Part shown: positions 8,118 through 16,792 of the stretch, piece by piece
Numbering within the stretch: the stretch's first letter is position 1
How the letters are laid out: the number at the start of each line of letters is the position of its first letter
From: Dysgonomonas sp. UBA7710
GTDB taxonomy: Bacteria; Bacteroidota; Bacteroidia; Bacteroidales; Dysgonomonadaceae
Reading direction: 5' to 3'
Assembly (NCBI RefSeq): GCF_002482385.1
Contig: NZ_DLFW01000006.1
Location: 1 to 55,028, forward strand
Length of the DNA: 55,028 nucleotides
The notes under the pieces: generated by a model
Seen by the model: the letters and a program-made list of their open reading frames with translations, nothing else
Databases searched by the model: none
Told to the model about the DNA's origin: nothing
Translations under genes and position numbers: made by a program

Positions 8118-9470
8118 ATGAATAAGAATATATTATTAGCCATTCTTCTTTTGTTTACAGCAGCAATATCTGCACAGGAAAAATGGGAACCATTATTTAA
8201 CGGCAAGAATCTGAAAGGCTGGAAAAAGCTCAACGGGAAAGCCGAATATAAAGTTGTGGATGGTACTATTGTCGGTATCTCGAAGATGAATACCCCCAAT
8301 ACTTTTTTAGCTACGGAGAAGAATTATGGGGATTTTATCCTTGAATTTGACTTTAAAGTGGATGACGGGTTAAACTCCGGTGTGCAATTTCGTAGTCTGA
8401 GCCTTAAAGATTATCAGAATGGACGGGTACACGGTTACCAGTTCGAAATAGATCCTGCCGAACGTGCATGGACAGGAGGTATCTATGACGAAGCACGCCG
8501 TAACTGGCTTTATCCGATGACGGTGAATCCGTCGGCACGTACAGCCTTTAAGAACGGGCAATGGAATAAAGCGAGAATAGAGGCCATCGGTAGTTCTATC
8601 CGCACATGGGTAAATGGTATCGCCTGCGCTAATATCTGGGACGATATGACGCTTGAGGGATTTATTGCCTTACAGGTTCATGCGATTGGAGATAAGGCTC
8701 AGGAAGGAAAAACCGTAAGTTGGAAAGATATCCGAATTTGCACTACTGATGTAGAAAAATACAAGACTTCGGATGCTAATGATGCACCTCAGGTCAATTG
8801 TATAGTAAATACAATTTCGCCTAAAGAAGCGAAAGAGGGTTGGGCTCTCTTATGGGACGGTAAAACCACAAACGGCTGGCGTGGAGCTAAAATCAGTAAT
8901 TTCCCGGAAAAAGGCTGGGTAATAGACAACGGTATATTGAAAGTGTTGAAAAGTGGTGGTGGAGAATCTACTAACGGTGGAGATATCGTTACCACACGTA
9001 AATATAAAAACTTCATACTAAGTGTCGATTTCAAAATTACCGAAGGAGCCAATAGTGGTGTCAAGTATTTTGTGAATCCAGATCTGAATAAAGGCGAAGG
9101 GTCTGCTATCGGCTGCGAATTCCAGATCCTTGATGATGATAAGCATCCTGATGCTAAACTGGGAGTTAGAGGGAACCGCAAACTTGGATCTCTTTACGAC
9201 CTTATTCCGGCACCGGAAAATAAGCCTTTCAATAAGAAGGACTTCAATACAGCCGTGGTCGTGGTTAAGGATAATAAAGTGGAACACTGGCTGAATGGTG
9301 TGAAAATTCTGGAGTATGAGCGCAATAACGATATGTGGAAGGCTTTGGTTAATTACAGTAAGTACCGTGATTGGCCTAACTTTGGAAATGCTGCCGAAGG
9401 TAACATCCTTTTACAGGATCATGGCGACGAAGTATGGTTCAAGAATGTGAAGATCAAAGAATTGAAGTAA
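8118..9470 (+). CDS. Secreted protein with two DUF1080 (3-keto-disaccharide hydrolase-type) domains
   Basis: 450 residues with a signal peptide (cleavage near AISAQ-E, residue 20). Two DUF1080 laminin-G-like domains lie in tandem, about 22-207 and 238-449. They open with parallel segments, WEPLFNGKNLKGWKK and WALLWDGKTTNGWRG, and both contain the NSGV(Q/K) strand. Single-domain members are more usual, so this is a duplicated or two-site version. DUF1080 proteins cleave 3-keto-glycosides made by partner dehydrogenases, which fits the MocA-type gene upstream. Location is periplasm or outer-membrane face. A strong terminator follows. Confidence 0.88.
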   Translation: MNKNILLAILLLFTAAISAQEKWEPLFNGKNLKGWKKLNGKAEYKVVDGTIVGISKMNTPNTFLATEKNYGDFILEFDFKVDDGLNSGVQFRSLSLKDYQNGRVHGYQFEIDPAERAWTGGIYDEARRNWLYPMTVNPSARTAFKNGQWNKARIEAIGSSIRTWVNGIACANIWDDMTLEGFIALQVHAIGDKAQEGKTVSWKDIRICTTDVEKYKTSDANDAPQVNCIVNTISPKEAKEGWALLWDGKTTNGWRGAKISNFPEKGWVIDNGILKVLKSGGGESTNGGDIVTTRKYKNFILSVDFKITEGANSGVKYFVNPDLNKGEGSAIGCEFQILDDDKHPDAKLGVRGNRKLGSLYDLIPAPENKPFNKKDFNTAVVVVKDNKVEHWLNGVKILEYERNNDMWKALVNYSKYRDWPNFGNAAEGNILLQDHGDEVWFKNVKIKELK

Positions 9471-9490
9471 TATTATTTTGAATAGTAGAA

Positions 9491-9519
9491 AAGTCCGGAT
9501 AAACTAAATATCCGGGCTT
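9491..9519. terminator. Bidirectional terminator after the DUF1080 gene
   Basis: AAGTCCGGATA (9491-9501) pairs with TATCCGGGCTT (9509-9519) across a 7-nt loop, one G-U pair. A short T-run follows on the plus strand and an A-run precedes it. It lies between convergent genes (DUF1080 and ClC). Confidence 0.8.
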
Positions 9520-9578
9520 TCTCATCTATGTATTATTATGCTGCACTCAGAATAATTTATTCAACTACTGATATCCTT

Positions 9579-11375
9579 TTAATCTTCGGCAAAATTATCG
9601 ACAAGCACTTCCCTGTAAACATCCAGTATATTCGATTTGGAGATAAATCCGAGATATACATCGTTTTCATCTATTACAGGCAGATTCCATGCTTTGGTTT
9701 CATCAAAATGCTTCATTATCCTTTCCATTGTCATACCCACTACAATAATTGCAGGCGGAGATGTCATAACACGCGAAATCTTGAAACGGTTATATAATTC
9801 GGGACGGAACATTATGTTCCTTATATTATCTATCAGTACAATACCCAAAAAGCGATTCCTGTCGTCCACCACAGGAAAAACATTACGGGACGAACTCGAT
9901 ATCACTTTCACCATCTCACCCAATGTCATCTCAGGATGTACAGTTTGGAAGTTAGTTTCTATCAACCGGTTAATATTCATCAGAGTCAATACGGCTTTAT
10001 CTTTATGGTGAGTAAGTAACTCTCCCTTTTTAGCCAGACGCATCGAATAAATACTGTGCGGCTCAAATATCTTGATAAAAGCATAAGAACAGATCGAAAC
10101 TATCATAAGAGGTAATAACAATTCATATCCTCCGGTCAATTCTGCAATCAGGAACGTCCCTGTCAACGGCGCATGCATCACTCCGGCCATCACACCGGCC
10201 ATCCCCATCAAGGCAAAATTTTCTTCCGGTAATAAAGGCAGATACTGGCTGAACTCAGAGTGGTTAGCTGCGTATGCAAATATAAATCCGGCAATACAAC
10301 CGAGGAACAACGACGGAGCAAATATCCCCCCTGTACCTCCGGCACCATTTGTAGAACTGGAAGCGAATACCTTCATCAATAAAACCCCGCCAAGGAAAAT
10401 AATGATAGTCCAGCGGAAATCTTTAAACTGGAAGAACAAACTGTTATCGAGCAATGCGCCGTATTCCCTGCTGCCACTAATCAATGCATTTATCGTATCA
10501 TAGCCTTCGCCATAAAGCGGAGGCATCAGGAATATGAGTATACTCAGCACAGTTGCACCGAGTCCGTATTTCTGCCAATAGCTAAGTTTCCGGAATATAT
10601 CTTCTATCCAGTTCATCGCACGGGTAAAATAGAGAGACACCACACCACAGAAAATACCGAGCAGGATAACCATAGGGATACGCTCCAAGATAAACACATC
10701 TGTATGCGCATAACTGAACATGGCCTTGGTTCCCATTGTCAAATATGAAAGTGTAGCAGCAGTCACAGACGTTACCAGAAGCGGCAATACCGTAAAAGTA
10801 GTAAGGTCGAGCAATAAAACTTCTACGACAAACACCAGTCCGGCAATAGGAGCCTTGAAAATACCCGCAATGGCACCTGCCGCACCGCAACCGATAAGCA
10901 GCATCAGGTATCTTTGTTCAACCTTAAATAGCCGCCCGAGATTGGACCCGATAGCCGATCCGGTCAGTACAATAGGAGCCTCCGCTCCTACCGATCCCCC
11001 GAATCCGATAGTGATGGAACTGGCTATAATGGAAGTATAAACATTATGAAGTTTGATAAAACTTTTACGCTGCGAAATAGCATACAATATTTTTGTTACC
11101 CCGTGACTGATATCATCCCGTACAACATATTTTACGAAGAGTCCAGCTATAAGAATACCTACAGCTGGTGTTATCAGATATATATAATTTGCTCCTTCGG
11201 TCAAAAACTGAGATGTAAGGAAGTGTTGTATCAGATGTATCAGGCTTTTCAGTATATAGGCGGCCAAAGCCGTAAATATCCCGATAAGGAAACTTACGAA
11301 TATGACCAATTGTTTTTCCTTGACATTCTTGGCTTTCCAGACAAGGAGGTTATTGTATATTTTATCAAATTTCAT
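9579..11375 (-). CDS. ClC-family chloride channel or exchanger with two CBS domains
   Basis: A 598-aa membrane protein. About ten to eleven hydrophobic segments make up the ClC core (residues 20-440). The gating-glutamate motif reads GSVGAEAP (127-134, Glu132) in place of the common GREGP. The chloride-site motif GGIFAP follows GAGGTGG in the second half. The first-half GSGIP motif is not obvious, as in several bacterial subfamilies. The C-terminal 140 residues form two CBS modules that likely sense adenine nucleotides or ionic strength. Channel versus H+/Cl- exchanger cannot be decided from sequence. Confidence 0.92.
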   Translation of the reverse strand: MKFDKIYNNLLVWKAKNVKEKQLVIFVSFLIGIFTALAAYILKSLIHLIQHFLTSQFLTEGANYIYLITPAVGILIAGLFVKYVVRDDISHGVTKILYAISQRKSFIKLHNVYTSIIASSITIGFGGSVGAEAPIVLTGSAIGSNLGRLFKVEQRYLMLLIGCGAAGAIAGIFKAPIAGLVFVVEVLLLDLTTFTVLPLLVTSVTAATLSYLTMGTKAMFSYAHTDVFILERIPMVILLGIFCGVVSLYFTRAMNWIEDIFRKLSYWQKYGLGATVLSILIFLMPPLYGEGYDTINALISGSREYGALLDNSLFFQFKDFRWTIIIFLGGVLLMKVFASSSTNGAGGTGGIFAPSLFLGCIAGFIFAYAANHSEFSQYLPLLPEENFALMGMAGVMAGVMHAPLTGTFLIAELTGGYELLLPLMIVSICSYAFIKIFEPHSIYSMRLAKKGELLTHHKDKAVLTLMNINRLIETNFQTVHPEMTLGEMVKVISSSSRNVFPVVDDRNRFLGIVLIDNIRNIMFRPELYNRFKISRVMTSPPAIIVVGMTMERIMKHFDETKAWNLPVIDENDVYLGFISKSNILDVYREVLVDNFAED

Positions 11376-11562
11376 TTTTTAATTATTGAATTCCAAAAGT
11401 ATAAAAAATAAGTCAGACTAATAAATATTTATTCAAATCGATAGTGTTAAGAATCCTCCTTTTTCCTGCCTGGATTTAGCTGTATTCCTGCTTTTGGGAT
11501 ACTTACAGAATGTATATAAAATAAGAATGACCGAATTTTTGCCTTTTATGCTCAAAATATAC

Positions 11563-11593
11563 AGGGTATTGAAACCCTCTAGGCCTATATTTG
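11563..11593 (+). promoter_or_regulatory. Promoter half-site with an overlapping inverted repeat upstream of the DUF418 gene
   Basis: TATATTTG (11586-11593) matches the -7 consensus and lies 20 nt before the ATG at 11614. No good -33 TTTG is present. Instead an inverted repeat AGGGT-ATTGAA-ACCCT (11563-11578) fills the spacer region, where a repressor or activator could bind. The operator reading is inference. Confidence 0.45.
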
Positions 11594-11613
11594 CAGCATA
11601 AACTAAATACACC

Positions 11614-12825
11614 ATGAAACAAGACATTGCAATCACACCAAAGAAACGTATCAGTTCTATAGATGCCTTAAGGGGCTTCTCCCTAATGGGCATAATGTTA
11701 CTGCATAGTATGGAGCACTTCGACCTCACATATACCCCTATTCTGGATTCTCCATTCTGGCAATGGATAGACACTGCTGTAAACGATATCATCCACTTTT
11801 TGTTTCAGGGAAAATCTTACGCTATATTTTCCCTTTTGTTCGGCTTGAGTTTCTTTATACAAATGGATTCACAGGCAGAGAAAGGCAATGATTTCCGGCT
11901 AAGATTCGTATGGCGGCTGGTAATATTATTTGCACTGGGTTATATCAACGGGTTGATATATATGGGCGAATTCTTCGTTATATACGCTACATTGGGACTG
12001 ATACTCATCCCTCTATACAAAGTACCTGCAAAGTGGCTGGCAGGCATCGCGTTCCTCTTGTTTCTACAAATACCGCAGGTTATACAATTCATTTCTCTGA
12101 TGAGTAATAATGTACCCAATACTCCCGATGCATTTAATATCCGCATGAACGGACTATTCGAAAAAAGTGCCGATATGTTTATCAATGGTTCTTTCCGGGA
12201 TATGATAAAATTCAATGCAGTGGAAGGGCAAACAGCAAAGATGATGTGGTTTATAGATGTTTACCGCTATCTCCAACTTGCAGGGCTGTTTATTGTCGGT
12301 CTGCTGATTGGCCGTTACGGAATCCATAAGAGCGAAGAGAAAATGATAAAATATAGCAAACAGGTACTACCCTATGCTTTCCTGTGGTTTGTATTCTTTT
12401 ATGCTATAGTATTGCTCCTGCCGCTTTTCGGAGTTAAAGATTATGCTCTGGCTGTAGGGAAAGGCCTGTTCACTACATATGCAAATCTGGGTATGATGAC
12501 AATTTATATCTGCGGCTTTACTTTGCTCTACTATAAAACGGTTGCGGGTAAAAATGCATTAGAAAGATTGGCTCCTGTCGGACGTATGAGTGTTACCAAT
12601 TACATGATGCAGTCTCTCTTGGGAGTCTTTATATTCTACGGTTTCGGGCTGAATATGGCCGTATCATGCAGTTTCCTTCAATGCGCTCTGGCCGGATTAG
12701 CAGTCTGTGCATTCCAGATATTTTATAGCAACTGGTGGATAAAACGTTTCTATTATGGTCCGGTAGAATGGATATGGAGAATTCTGACATGGCTTAAACC
12801 CGTACCTTTAAAGAGAAAAGGATAA
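11614..12825 (+). CDS. DUF418-family membrane protein
   Basis: 403 residues with about eight to ten hydrophobic segments. The opening RISSIDALRGFSLMGIMLLH is the usual start of the DUF418/acyltransferase-3-like family (YeiB-type). The C-terminal DUF418 region contains LAPVGRMSVTNYMMQSLLG. The family may move or modify a small envelope metabolite, but no member's reaction is firmly known to me. It is monocistronic, with its own -7 box upstream and a hairpin terminator downstream that it shares with the convergent leu operon. Confidence 0.88.
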   Translation: MKQDIAITPKKRISSIDALRGFSLMGIMLLHSMEHFDLTYTPILDSPFWQWIDTAVNDIIHFLFQGKSYAIFSLLFGLSFFIQMDSQAEKGNDFRLRFVWRLVILFALGYINGLIYMGEFFVIYATLGLILIPLYKVPAKWLAGIAFLLFLQIPQVIQFISLMSNNVPNTPDAFNIRMNGLFEKSADMFINGSFRDMIKFNAVEGQTAKMMWFIDVYRYLQLAGLFIVGLLIGRYGIHKSEEKMIKYSKQVLPYAFLWFVFFYAIVLLLPLFGVKDYALAVGKGLFTTYANLGMMTIYICGFTLLYYKTVAGKNALERLAPVGRMSVTNYMMQSLLGVFIFYGFGLNMAVSCSFLQCALAGLAVCAFQIFYSNWWIKRFYYGPVEWIWRILTWLKPVPLKRKG

Positions 12826-12830
12826 TTACT

Positions 12831-12890
12831 TGTCATTCTCAACGGAGTGAAGAATCTTGTCAAATAAGACGGCATTCTTCACTCCGTTCA
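12831..12890. repeat. Palindromic intergenic repeat (AACGGAGTGAAGAAT type)
   Basis: AACGGAGTGAAGAAT (12841-12855) and its exact reverse complement (12874-12888) flank an 18-nt spacer, preceded by TGTCATTCTC. From memory this resembles a repeat widespread in Bacteroidota spacers. It could fold into a 15-bp hairpin, perhaps acting as an mRNA 3' stabiliser or a REP-like element. Confidence 0.65.
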
Positions 12891-12927
12891 GAAACAACGT
12901 TCGGCAGAGCGAAGCGGAGCCAATGAC

Positions 12928-12954
12928 AAAAGGTATCAAGAAATGATACCTTTT
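12928..12954. terminator. Bidirectional terminator between the DUF418 gene and leuB
   Basis: AAAAGGTATCA (12928-12938) pairs perfectly with TGATACCTTTT (12944-12954) over a 5-nt loop. A-runs and T-runs on both sides allow use from either strand. It ends both the DUF418 transcript and the leu operon. Confidence 0.85.
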
Positions 12955-12972
12955 CTGTATTTCATGAACAAC

Positions 12973-14043
12973 TTACTTCTTCACATAATCCACAATCCAG
13001 TCACCGACTTCAGATGTAGAATGTTTTTCTCCGTCTTTAGAAGCTATATCCTCAGTAACAACACCCGCATCCATCGAAGCGGCCACAGCCTGACGGATAA
13101 GCGCGCCTTCTTCATGCAAATCGAAAGCATATTCAAACATCAGTGCCGCCGATAATATTGTTGCCAGCGGGTTAGCTATATTCTTACCTGCTGCCTGCGG
13201 ATACGACCCGTGTATAGGTTCGAATACAGATGTATGGATACCTATAGATGCCGACGGCAGCATACCCAGTGAGCCTGTAATAACAGATGCCTCGTCGGTA
13301 AGGATATCTCCGAAAAGATTTTCGGTTACAAGTACATCGAAGCGTTTCGGCCATTGGATAATCTGCATAGCAGCATTGTCCACAAACATATATTCGGTTT
13401 CCACATCCGGATATTGTTTTTCTATCTCTTGCGCAACCTGTCTCCACAAGCGGGAAGTACAAAGCACATTCGCCTTGTCTACTACAGTCACCTTCTTGCG
13501 GCGCATACGGGCATATTTGTAAGAAAGGTGGAGAATGCGCTCTACCTCCTCACGCGTATATACACATGTATCGTATGCAGTATCCCCATCTTCGCTACGG
13601 CCTTGCGGACGTCCGAAATAAAGTCCTCCGGTAAGTTCGCGGATACACATAAAATCAGCTCCGTCTACTAAGTCGGCGCGCAACGGAGATTTGTGTATCA
13701 AAGACGGAAAAGTAGAAACCGGACGGATATTTGCATATAATCCCAGTTTCTTGCGCATAGCCAGTAGCCCTTGTTCGGGACGTACTTTGGCCGATGGGTT
13801 ATTGTCATATTTAGGATCGCCTATAGCTCCGAAGAGTACGGCATCGGACGACATACACAACTCATGAGTTCCATCCGGATAAGGATTGCCAACCTGATCG
13901 ATAGCGGTTGCGCCCACTACCCCATATTCATAACTAAGCTCATGCCCGAATTTTTCACAAATGGCTTCTGTCACTCTCAAAGCCTGCCCGATAATTTCGG
14001 GTCCGATCCCGTCGCCGGGAAGTACTGCGATGTTTAATTTCAT
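12973..14043 (-). CDS. leuB: 3-isopropylmalate dehydrogenase
   Basis: Oxidatively decarboxylates 3-isopropylmalate to 2-oxoisocaproate with NAD. With citramalate synthase in the operon it would also convert 3-methylmalate to 2-oxobutyrate for isoleucine. It has 356 residues. Visible motifs are LPGDGIGPEI near the N-terminus, LFGAIGDPKYD, and the NAD-site region LFGDILTDEASVITGSLG. I placed the start at the ATG at 14043; 16 extra in-frame codons upstream do not resemble the family. It is the last gene of the leu operon, 137 nt after cimA, with a terminator just beyond. Confidence 0.97.
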   Translation of the reverse strand: MKLNIAVLPGDGIGPEIIGQALRVTEAICEKFGHELSYEYGVVGATAIDQVGNPYPDGTHELCMSSDAVLFGAIGDPKYDNNPSAKVRPEQGLLAMRKKLGLYANIRPVSTFPSLIHKSPLRADLVDGADFMCIRELTGGLYFGRPQGRSEDGDTAYDTCVYTREEVERILHLSYKYARMRRKKVTVVDKANVLCTSRLWRQVAQEIEKQYPDVETEYMFVDNAAMQIIQWPKRFDVLVTENLFGDILTDEASVITGSLGMLPSASIGIHTSVFEPIHGSYPQAAGKNIANPLATILSAALMFEYAFDLHEEGALIRQAVAASMDAGVVTEDIASKDGEKHSTSEVGDWIVDYVKK

Positions 14044-14130
14044 TATATATTTTTTTATTGTTCTATATATTTTTTCTTTTCTAAATAACAAGTTACTAAT
14101 ATACTACTCTCTCTGCTTATCTATCGCTTT

Positions 14131-14166
14131 GCACTATTGGCACATTCGCATATTAGCACATTAATT
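14131..14166. repeat. TTGGCACATT-type repeat between cimA and leuB
   Basis: CACTATTGGCACATTCGCATATTAG lies in the 137-nt spacer between cimA and leuB. It is one of four places in the leu operon where variants of (T)TGGCACAT(T/C)GGCA occur (also 15699-15766, 16372-16409 and 16753-16792). Confidence 0.5.
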
Positions 14167-14180
14167 AATTTTCATATTTG

Positions 14181-15692
14181 TTACATATCCTCTATCATGT
14201 TCAACATCTTCTCTGTAGCTTTTACAGCCGCCTCTGTCTGGTCGGCGTCGAGTCCCCTGGTCTTGAAGCTCTTCCCGTTAAACTCCCAGGTAATTACAGT
14301 TTGCACCAATGCGTCGGTACGTCCTCCCGGCGGAATATATACCGCATAGTTAGTCAACGTAGGAGTCGGCTTATTCAGACGTGAATATATCTTCCACAAT
14401 GCTTTTGAGAAGGCATGATACTGTCCGTCTCCGGGTGCAGTCCATTCATGTTCCTGTCCGTCGATTTCGATACGTACAGTAGCAGTCGGGCGCAAACCTT
14501 TGGTGAGAAGGAATGCAAAGGAAAGGATTTTTATCCGTTTTTCCTTCTCATTGTTCTTCAATACATCAGAAATAATGTATGGCAGGTCGTCCTGTGTTAT
14601 GATTTCTTTCTTATCACCCAATTCGATAACACGGTTGGTTACCTTCATCATATCCTCCTCATCGAGCTCTATACCAAGCGCCTCAATATTTTTACGGATA
14701 TTGGACTTACCAGACAGCTTACCTAATGCATACTCCCGTACACGTCCGAAGCGTTCCGGGAACAGGTCATTATAATAAAGGTTATTCTTATTGTCGCCAT
14801 CGGCATGTATCCCGGCACATTGTGTAAATACATTGTCTCCTACAATCGGCTGATTAGCTGCGATATTTATTCCCGAATAACTTTCCACTACACGGCTTAC
14901 CTTATTCAGCTTATCCTCTTTTATAGAAGTTTCCAGTTTCAACTGGTCATGGAATACGGCAATCACACTGGACAACGATGCATTTCCGGCACGTTCGCCC
15001 AACCCGTTCATTGTAACATGCACACCTTTTACTCCCACTTCGGCCGCTACCATTGTATTAGCTACGGCCAAATCATAATCGTTGTGCGCATGAAAATCGA
15101 AATGCAGATTCGGATAACGGTTTATCATCCGGCGGCAACAACGCCATACACTATGAGGGTTGAGAACACCTAAGGTATCGGGAAGCATAAACCGTCTGAT
15201 GGGTAAATCTTTCATTCCGTCCATCATAAAATACACATAGTCTTCAGAGTTCATTATCCCGTTCGACCAGTCTTCCAGATAAACATTTACGGTTATACCC
15301 ATCTTCTCAGCAAGCCCGACTTCGTATCTGATATCCTCCAGATGTTGTTCCGGAGTCTTTCTCAATTGCTCGGTTACGTGTTTGTACGATCCCTTTGTCA
15401 AGAGATTGATAGTCCGGCAACCTGCGTCTTTAATCCAGTTGATAGACGCGCCCTTATCTATAAAGCCGAGTATTTCAATCTTATCGATATGCCCGGTTGC
15501 TTTTGCCCATGAAGCAATCTTCTTTACAGTTTCAAATTCTCCATTCGAAACCCGTGCTGAGGCTACTTCAATACGGTTAACCCCCAGATCGACAAGAAGC
15601 AAATGTGCTATACTCATCTTCTCCTGAGCCGAAAACGAGACGGTAGACGTCTGTTCCCCATCTCTCAGGGTAGTATCCATTATTTCTATCAT
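14181..15692 (-). CDS. cimA: (R)-citramalate synthase, Leptospira CimA type
   Basis: Condenses pyruvate with acetyl-CoA to citramalate, the entry to isoleucine without threonine deaminase. It has 503 residues: a DRE-TIM barrel starting IMDTTLRDGEQTS, metal site HAHND, GLGERAGN, and a C-terminal LeuA-type allosteric domain (about 370-503, ending with IPPGGRTDALV and ATEKMLN). EVASARVSNGE, VYLEDWSNG and FTQCAGIHADGDNKNNLY recall the characterised Leptospira CimA rather than LeuA; this comparison is from memory. The start is the ATG at 15692; upstream in-frame codons are repeat sequence. A second isopropylmalate synthase is the alternative, but leuA is already in the operon. Confidence 0.82.
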   Translation of the reverse strand: MIEIMDTTLRDGEQTSTVSFSAQEKMSIAHLLLVDLGVNRIEVASARVSNGEFETVKKIASWAKATGHIDKIEILGFIDKGASINWIKDAGCRTINLLTKGSYKHVTEQLRKTPEQHLEDIRYEVGLAEKMGITVNVYLEDWSNGIMNSEDYVYFMMDGMKDLPIRRFMLPDTLGVLNPHSVWRCCRRMINRYPNLHFDFHAHNDYDLAVANTMVAAEVGVKGVHVTMNGLGERAGNASLSSVIAVFHDQLKLETSIKEDKLNKVSRVVESYSGINIAANQPIVGDNVFTQCAGIHADGDNKNNLYYNDLFPERFGRVREYALGKLSGKSNIRKNIEALGIELDEEDMMKVTNRVIELGDKKEIITQDDLPYIISDVLKNNEKEKRIKILSFAFLLTKGLRPTATVRIEIDGQEHEWTAPGDGQYHAFSKALWKIYSRLNKPTPTLTNYAVYIPPGGRTDALVQTVITWEFNGKSFKTRGLDADQTEAAVKATEKMLNMIEDM

Positions 15693-15772
15693 AACTGTAA
15701 TATGCCAATGTGAATAATGTGCCAATGTGCCAATGAGTATCGAAAATATTGGCACATCGGCATATTATTTAA
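15693..15772. repeat. Hairpin-forming TGCCAATGTG repeat between leuD and cimA
   Basis: The 80-nt spacer is almost wholly repeat: AATATGCCAATGTG, then two units of GTGCCAAT, a short loop, and TTGGCACATCGGCATATT inverted. Read on the minus strand it could fold into a long stem between the leuD stop and the cimA start, so it may process or stabilise the operon mRNA. Confidence 0.6.
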
Positions 15773-16363
15773 TTAGAACATTGATTGCTCCTCATACTCC
15801 TCCGTCACCTCTTTTTTAGAGAGCAGATAGTCTATATCGTCCAGTCCTTTCAGCAAACATTCCTTTTTATAAGGATTGATCTCAAAACTTTCCGATTTTC
15901 CGGTCGCGTTATTTATTATCGTTTGTTTTTCCAGATCAATAGTCAAAGTGGCTTTTGGATCAGCATTTACGCTAGCGAATATTTCTGCCAGAAACTCAGG
16001 TGTAACCACTACGGGAAGTACACCATTATTCAATGAGTTATTCCTGAAAATATCGGCAAAAAAGCTCGATACTACTGCTCTGAAACCATATCCGGCGACT
16101 GCCCATGCAGCGTGTTCACGGCTGGAACCACTACCGAAGTTTTTTCCGGCAACAAGGATTTGCCCGCTATAAGTAGGATTGTTAAGTACGAAATCGGTTT
16201 TCGGACTTCCGTCTTTGTTATAACGCCAGTCTGCAAACAGATTATTTCCGAATCCCTCTTTGTCTGTCGCTTTCAGAAAGCGTGCAGGGATAATCTGGTC
16301 AGTGTCCACATTTTCGATAGGTAGTGGAACGTATGTCGATGTAAGTGTTTGAAATTTTTCCAT
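15773..16363 (-). CDS. leuD: 3-isopropylmalate dehydratase, small subunit
   Basis: With LeuC it isomerises 2- to 3-isopropylmalate, and here probably citramalate to 3-methylmalate. The 196 residues are normal length. The N-terminus has the swivel-domain signature PIENVDTDQIIPARFLK, and GSGSSREHAAWA is the conserved substrate-specificity loop region. It is separated from leuC by the four-helix-bundle gene and repeats, which is unusual because leuC and leuD are normally adjacent. Confidence 0.97.
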   Translation of the reverse strand: MEKFQTLTSTYVPLPIENVDTDQIIPARFLKATDKEGFGNNLFADWRYNKDGSPKTDFVLNNPTYSGQILVAGKNFGSGSSREHAAWAVAGYGFRAVVSSFFADIFRNNSLNNGVLPVVVTPEFLAEIFASVNADPKATLTIDLEKQTIINNATGKSESFEINPYKKECLLKGLDDIDYLLSKKEVTEEYEEQSMF

Positions 16364-16407
16364 TGTATTTTCAAATGTGCCAATGAGATAATGTGCCGAT
16401 GTGCCAA
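16364..16407. repeat. GTGCCAATG repeat left of the four-helix-bundle gene
   Basis: AAATGTGCCAATGAGATAAT and then GTGCCGATGTGCCAATTAT (16371-16410) fill the spacer between the four-helix gene and leuD. The opposite orientation occurs at the other side of the gene (16753-16792), so the small gene is bracketed by inverted copies. Confidence 0.55.
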
Positions 16408-16755
16408 TTATCTGCTTTTGGACGTATTTATAATCTTGTTAATTATTTTCTGTAATGTTTTAATGTCTTCTAATAATTTTTCGTTGAATGGGTAATTCTC
16501 CGAATATTTACATAACTCTAACCAATACTCAACGTCTTCAGCTTCTTTAGCGGCTATTTTGACTTTATGAATAAAATCAGCTTTACTTTCACAATTTTGA
16601 GCTTCTCTTACATTCGCTCCGATTGAAGTGCCGCTTCTTAACAGTTGATTGGCTATTACAAACTTCCTTCCAATCTCCAATGTTTCGCAGAAAGCAATTA
16701 TATCTAATGCAAATTTGAAAGACAAATCTATGATTATATTTCCAGTTTCTTTCAT
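16408..16755 (-). CDS. Four-helix-bundle protein (23S rRNA intervening-sequence protein family)
   Basis: A 115-residue, all-helical protein: IIDLSFKFALDIIAFCETLE, LLRSGTSIGANVREAQNCES and VKIAAKEAEDVEYWLEL are the family landmarks. Members were first seen in 23S rRNA intervening sequences and are scattered through Bacteroidota; their function is not established. It splits leuC from leuD, which normally lie together, and it is bracketed by inverted GTGCCAAT repeats. One repeat overlaps its start: the ATG at 16755 lies inside GTGCCAATG, and a GTG at 16761 is the alternative start. This looks like an inserted, mobile cassette that leaves the operon readable. Confidence 0.85.
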   Translation of the reverse strand: MKETGNIIIDLSFKFALDIIAFCETLEIGRKFVIANQLLRSGTSIGANVREAQNCESKADFIHKVKIAAKEAEDVEYWLELCKYSENYPFNEKLLEDIKTLQKIINKIINTSKSR

Positions 16756-16792
16756 TGGCACATTGGCATATTAGAAAATTGGCACATTAAAA
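16753..16792. repeat. TTGGCACATT repeat right of the four-helix-bundle gene
   Basis: CATTGGCACATTGGCATATTAG followed by AAATTGGCACATTAA spans the four-helix start codon and runs to the leuC stop. It is inverted relative to the copy at 16364-16407. Confidence 0.55.

Noticed and set aside
12831..12890. Insertion-sequence terminal inverted repeats
   Set aside because: Only 18 nt lie between the arms, with no transposase; it fits a palindromic intergenic repeat.
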